From Sedimenticola sp. (GTDB lineage Bacteria; Pseudomonadota; Gammaproteobacteria; Chromatiales; Chromatiaceae), in the NCBI GenBank assembly GCA_030619405.1, contig JAUXBK010000163.1, positions 1-6,072 of the forward strand: 6,072 bases of DNA. The letters are read 5' to 3'. The notes under the pieces were generated by a model. The model did not search any database, was not told the DNA's origin, and worked only from the letters and a program-made list of their open reading frames with translations. Made by a program: the position numbers and the translations under genes. Below are positions 4,815 through 6,072 of the stretch, in pieces; positions within the stretch are counted from its first letter, which is position 1, and each line of letters starts with the position of its first letter.

Positions 4815-5828
4815 TCATCGACGCGTTTTTTTCCCAAGGGCGGCGGATATCACCCGCGAAGGAGTGACCACCGGCTCCACCCGCGGGTGGGTGTCCCGGC
4901 CGTAGGCGTGTATCACCTTGCGGACATACCGCTTGGTCTCCCGGTAAGGCGGTATACCCCGATATTTTTCGACCGCACCTTCGCCGGCATTGTACCCGGC
5001 CAGCGCCAGCCGCAGATCGCCCTGAAAATAGGCCAGCAGCCAGCGCAGGTAGGCCATGCCGCCGTGCAGGTTCTGCACCGGGTGGGTGATGTCCTCCACA
5101 CCGAAGCGGGCGGCGGTATCCGGGATCAGCTGCATCAGCCCCCAGGCATTCTTGTGCGAAAGCGCGCGCGCGTCGAAGTTGGATTCGACCCGGATGATCG
5201 CCATCACAAGGTCCGCATCCAGCCCGTAGCGCGGCGCCAGCAGATGCACCCAGGACTCGACCTGCTGGCGTGTCGGTCTGGTGGATACGTCTCCCATGTC
5301 CGTCCCCGCAGACCACGAGGGGGTCGACTTGTCGGCTGGGGTGGCGGCATCGCCCGACGGAGGCGAGGTGATGGTGGCGATGGCGTAGCGGTCGTAGCGG
5401 CTGGCGTAGGTGCACCTGGGTTTTCGGCCGCGCTGAGGATAGTCCAGGTAGGCGAGAAAGTTGCGCGCCCTCCTGTCCCCGCTGGCGGCGGCCACTCTGA
5501 GCCAGGCACCCGCCAGTTCCTTGTCCTGGGGAGTCCCCACGCCGTTGGCGTACATCCAGGCCAGGCGCACCTGGGCGGGGAGATGACCGAGCCGGGCGGC
5601 GGCACAGTAAAGCTGACGGGCGCGCGCATAGTCGCGTCGGACCCCCGCAGCATTTTCGTAGTTGTCGGCCAATGTCGTGAGCCGGACCGCATCGGGTTTT
5701 TCCAGCAACTCATACCAGTCGAGCCCATTGTCGACCTGTTGCATGCCGAGGCAGGATAGACCAAGCAGGGCAACAACCCCACCCCTCAGAAGCCGCCGCC
5801 TGACCACCACTCTTTCCACCGTCTGCAT
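4815..5828 (-). CDS. Lytic transglycosylase: Sel1-like repeats followed by SLT domain
   Basis: The 337-residue product should cleave peptidoglycan glycan strands to leave 1,6-anhydro-MurNAc ends, acting in the periplasm. The N-terminus has a basic RRRLLR and a hydrophobic segment (about 16-28). Cys26 follows G-L-S, a loose lipobox, so it may be a lipoprotein. Residues about 63-126 hold two Sel1-like repeats (DYARARQLYCAAARLGH, then DKELAGAWLRVAAASGD), usually protein-protein contacts. A low-complexity linker (about 152-185) leads to the SLT domain. Its key motifs are intact: IIRVESNFD with catalytic Glu215, GLMQL (230-234), AGYNAGEGAV (277-286) and YRETKRYVRKV (295-305). The ATG gives a full signal; its ribosome binding site is weak (GTGGA about 8 bases upstream). 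A 160-bp MITE lies 23 bases upstream of the ATG, so the original promoter is probably displaced. The order Sel1-SLT differs from classical Slt70 or MltF. Confidence 0.9.
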   Translation of the reverse strand: MQTVERVVVRRRLLRGGVVALLGLSCLGMQQVDNGLDWYELLEKPDAVRLTTLADNYENAAGVRRDYARARQLYCAAARLGHLPAQVRLAWMYANGVGTPQDKELAGAWLRVAAASGDRRARNFLAYLDYPQRGRKPRCTYASRYDRYAIATITSPPSGDAATPADKSTPSWSAGTDMGDVSTRPTRQQVESWVHLLAPRYGLDADLVMAIIRVESNFDARALSHKNAWGLMQLIPDTAARFGVEDITHPVQNLHGGMAYLRWLLAYFQGDLRLALAGYNAGEGAVEKYRGIPPYRETKRYVRKVIHAYGRDTHPRVEPVVTPSRVISAALGKKTRR

Positions 5829-5847
5829 CGATTTCCACCCACCGGGG

Positions 5848-6015
5848 CTAGGAGGCTGTCCGAGAATTAGGGGCCGTAGCGAGGGGAAGCTGGTTTGAGT
5901 TAGATTTTTCCATTATTTGAGGCGAATATTGGGCATATTTAACGAAAATAATGGGGAAATCTGGCCAAATCCAGCTTTTCCGCAGTAGGCCCTCTATTCT
6001 CGGACAGCCTCCTAG
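5848..6015. mobile_element. 160-bp palindromic MITE flanked by CTAG
   Basis: GAGGCTGTCCGAGAAT (5852-5867) is exactly complementary to ATTCTCGGACAGCCTC (5996-6011). CTAG flanks both ends (5848-5851 and 6012-6015), which fits a 4-bp target duplication; because CTAG is itself a palindrome, it may equally be part of the repeat. Beyond the terminal 16 bp, the arms remain similar over nearly the whole element. GGAAGCTGG near 5883 matches the complement of CCAGCTTTTCC near 5971, and CCATTATTT matches the complement of AAATAATGG. The element is thus one long imperfect hairpin with an AT-rich centre. No transposase is encoded. The CTAG target recalls IS5-type elements, but I cannot assign a family. 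Confidence 0.75.
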
Positions 6016-6061
6016 TGCTCCGTCCAACTGAACCCGACAATATCAGTTGGACGGAGCACTA
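6013..6061. repeat. Perfect 19-bp hairpin repeat abutting the MITE
   Basis: The left arm at 6013-6031 (TAGTGCTCCGTCCAACTGA) is the exact reverse complement of 6043-6061, around an 11-base loop. There is no following T-run. Its first three bases (TAG) coincide with the right-hand CTAG of the MITE, so the MITE appears to have inserted at the very edge of this repeat. It may be a short palindromic mobile unit in its own right, or a terminator for a gene beyond the window. Confidence 0.75.
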
Positions 6062-6072
6062 CCATAGCACAC

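Noticed and set aside
4561..5415. Minus-strand 284-residue frame overlapping the transglycosylase out of frame
   Set aside because: It is rich in Arg, His and Pro, runs through the CACGAAG repeat, and has no recognisable motif.
4791..5759. Plus-strand 322-residue frame opposite the transglycosylase
   Set aside because: The minus strand shows intact Sel1 and SLT motifs with the catalytic Glu; the plus frame shows no domain.

Overview
The window looks like chromosomal DNA of a gammaproteobacterium. The coding sequence is fairly GC-rich, it carries a full-length MlaA/VacJ outer-membrane lipoprotein, and the gaps hold many small palindromic repeats. From memory, repeats of these types are frequent in sulfur-oxidising and related Chromatiales/Thiotrichales-like genomes. 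That taxonomic hint is an inference, not something the window proves.

Layout. Bases 1-42 are the last 13 codons of an unidentified gene. Six bases later comes mlaA (49-849, +), probably in the same operon. A 326-base gap follows with a post-stop motif, a CGGATTAA repeat and a large inverted repeat ending in a T-run, a possible terminator. Two uncharacterised genes are divergently arranged: a 227-residue membrane-anchored protein (1176-1859, -) and a 312-residue probably exported protein (2154-3092, +). Between their starts lie a 7-bp tandem repeat (1907-1960) and two oppositely oriented copies of a GTTCCCACGC hairpin. After the 312-residue gene sits a 259-bp element without a coding gene (3103-3361). 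It has perfect 24-bp terminal inverted repeats, a probable target duplication and a second inverted repeat nested inside. Next come, both on the minus strand, an orphan family 3 solute-binding lipoprotein (3465-4286), closed by a hairpin-plus-T-run terminator built on the same GTTCCCACGC repeat, and a Sel1/SLT lytic transglycosylase (4815-5828). The 528 bases between them hold several more inverted repeats. The last 220 bases hold a 160-bp palindromic MITE flanked by CTAG on both sides (5848-6015), directly abutting a second perfect hairpin (6013-6061).

How it fits together. All three recognisable genes act in the cell envelope: MlaA in phospholipid retrieval from the outer membrane, the solute-binding protein in the periplasm, and the transglycosylase on peptidoglycan. 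The two unknown genes also appear membrane-bound or exported. I see no defence system, CRISPR array, tRNA, rRNA or transposase gene. The unusual content is in the gaps: about ten different repeat families in 6 kb, two of them convincing non-autonomous mobile elements. One of these lies 23 bp upstream of the transglycosylase start and has probably replaced or displaced its promoter.
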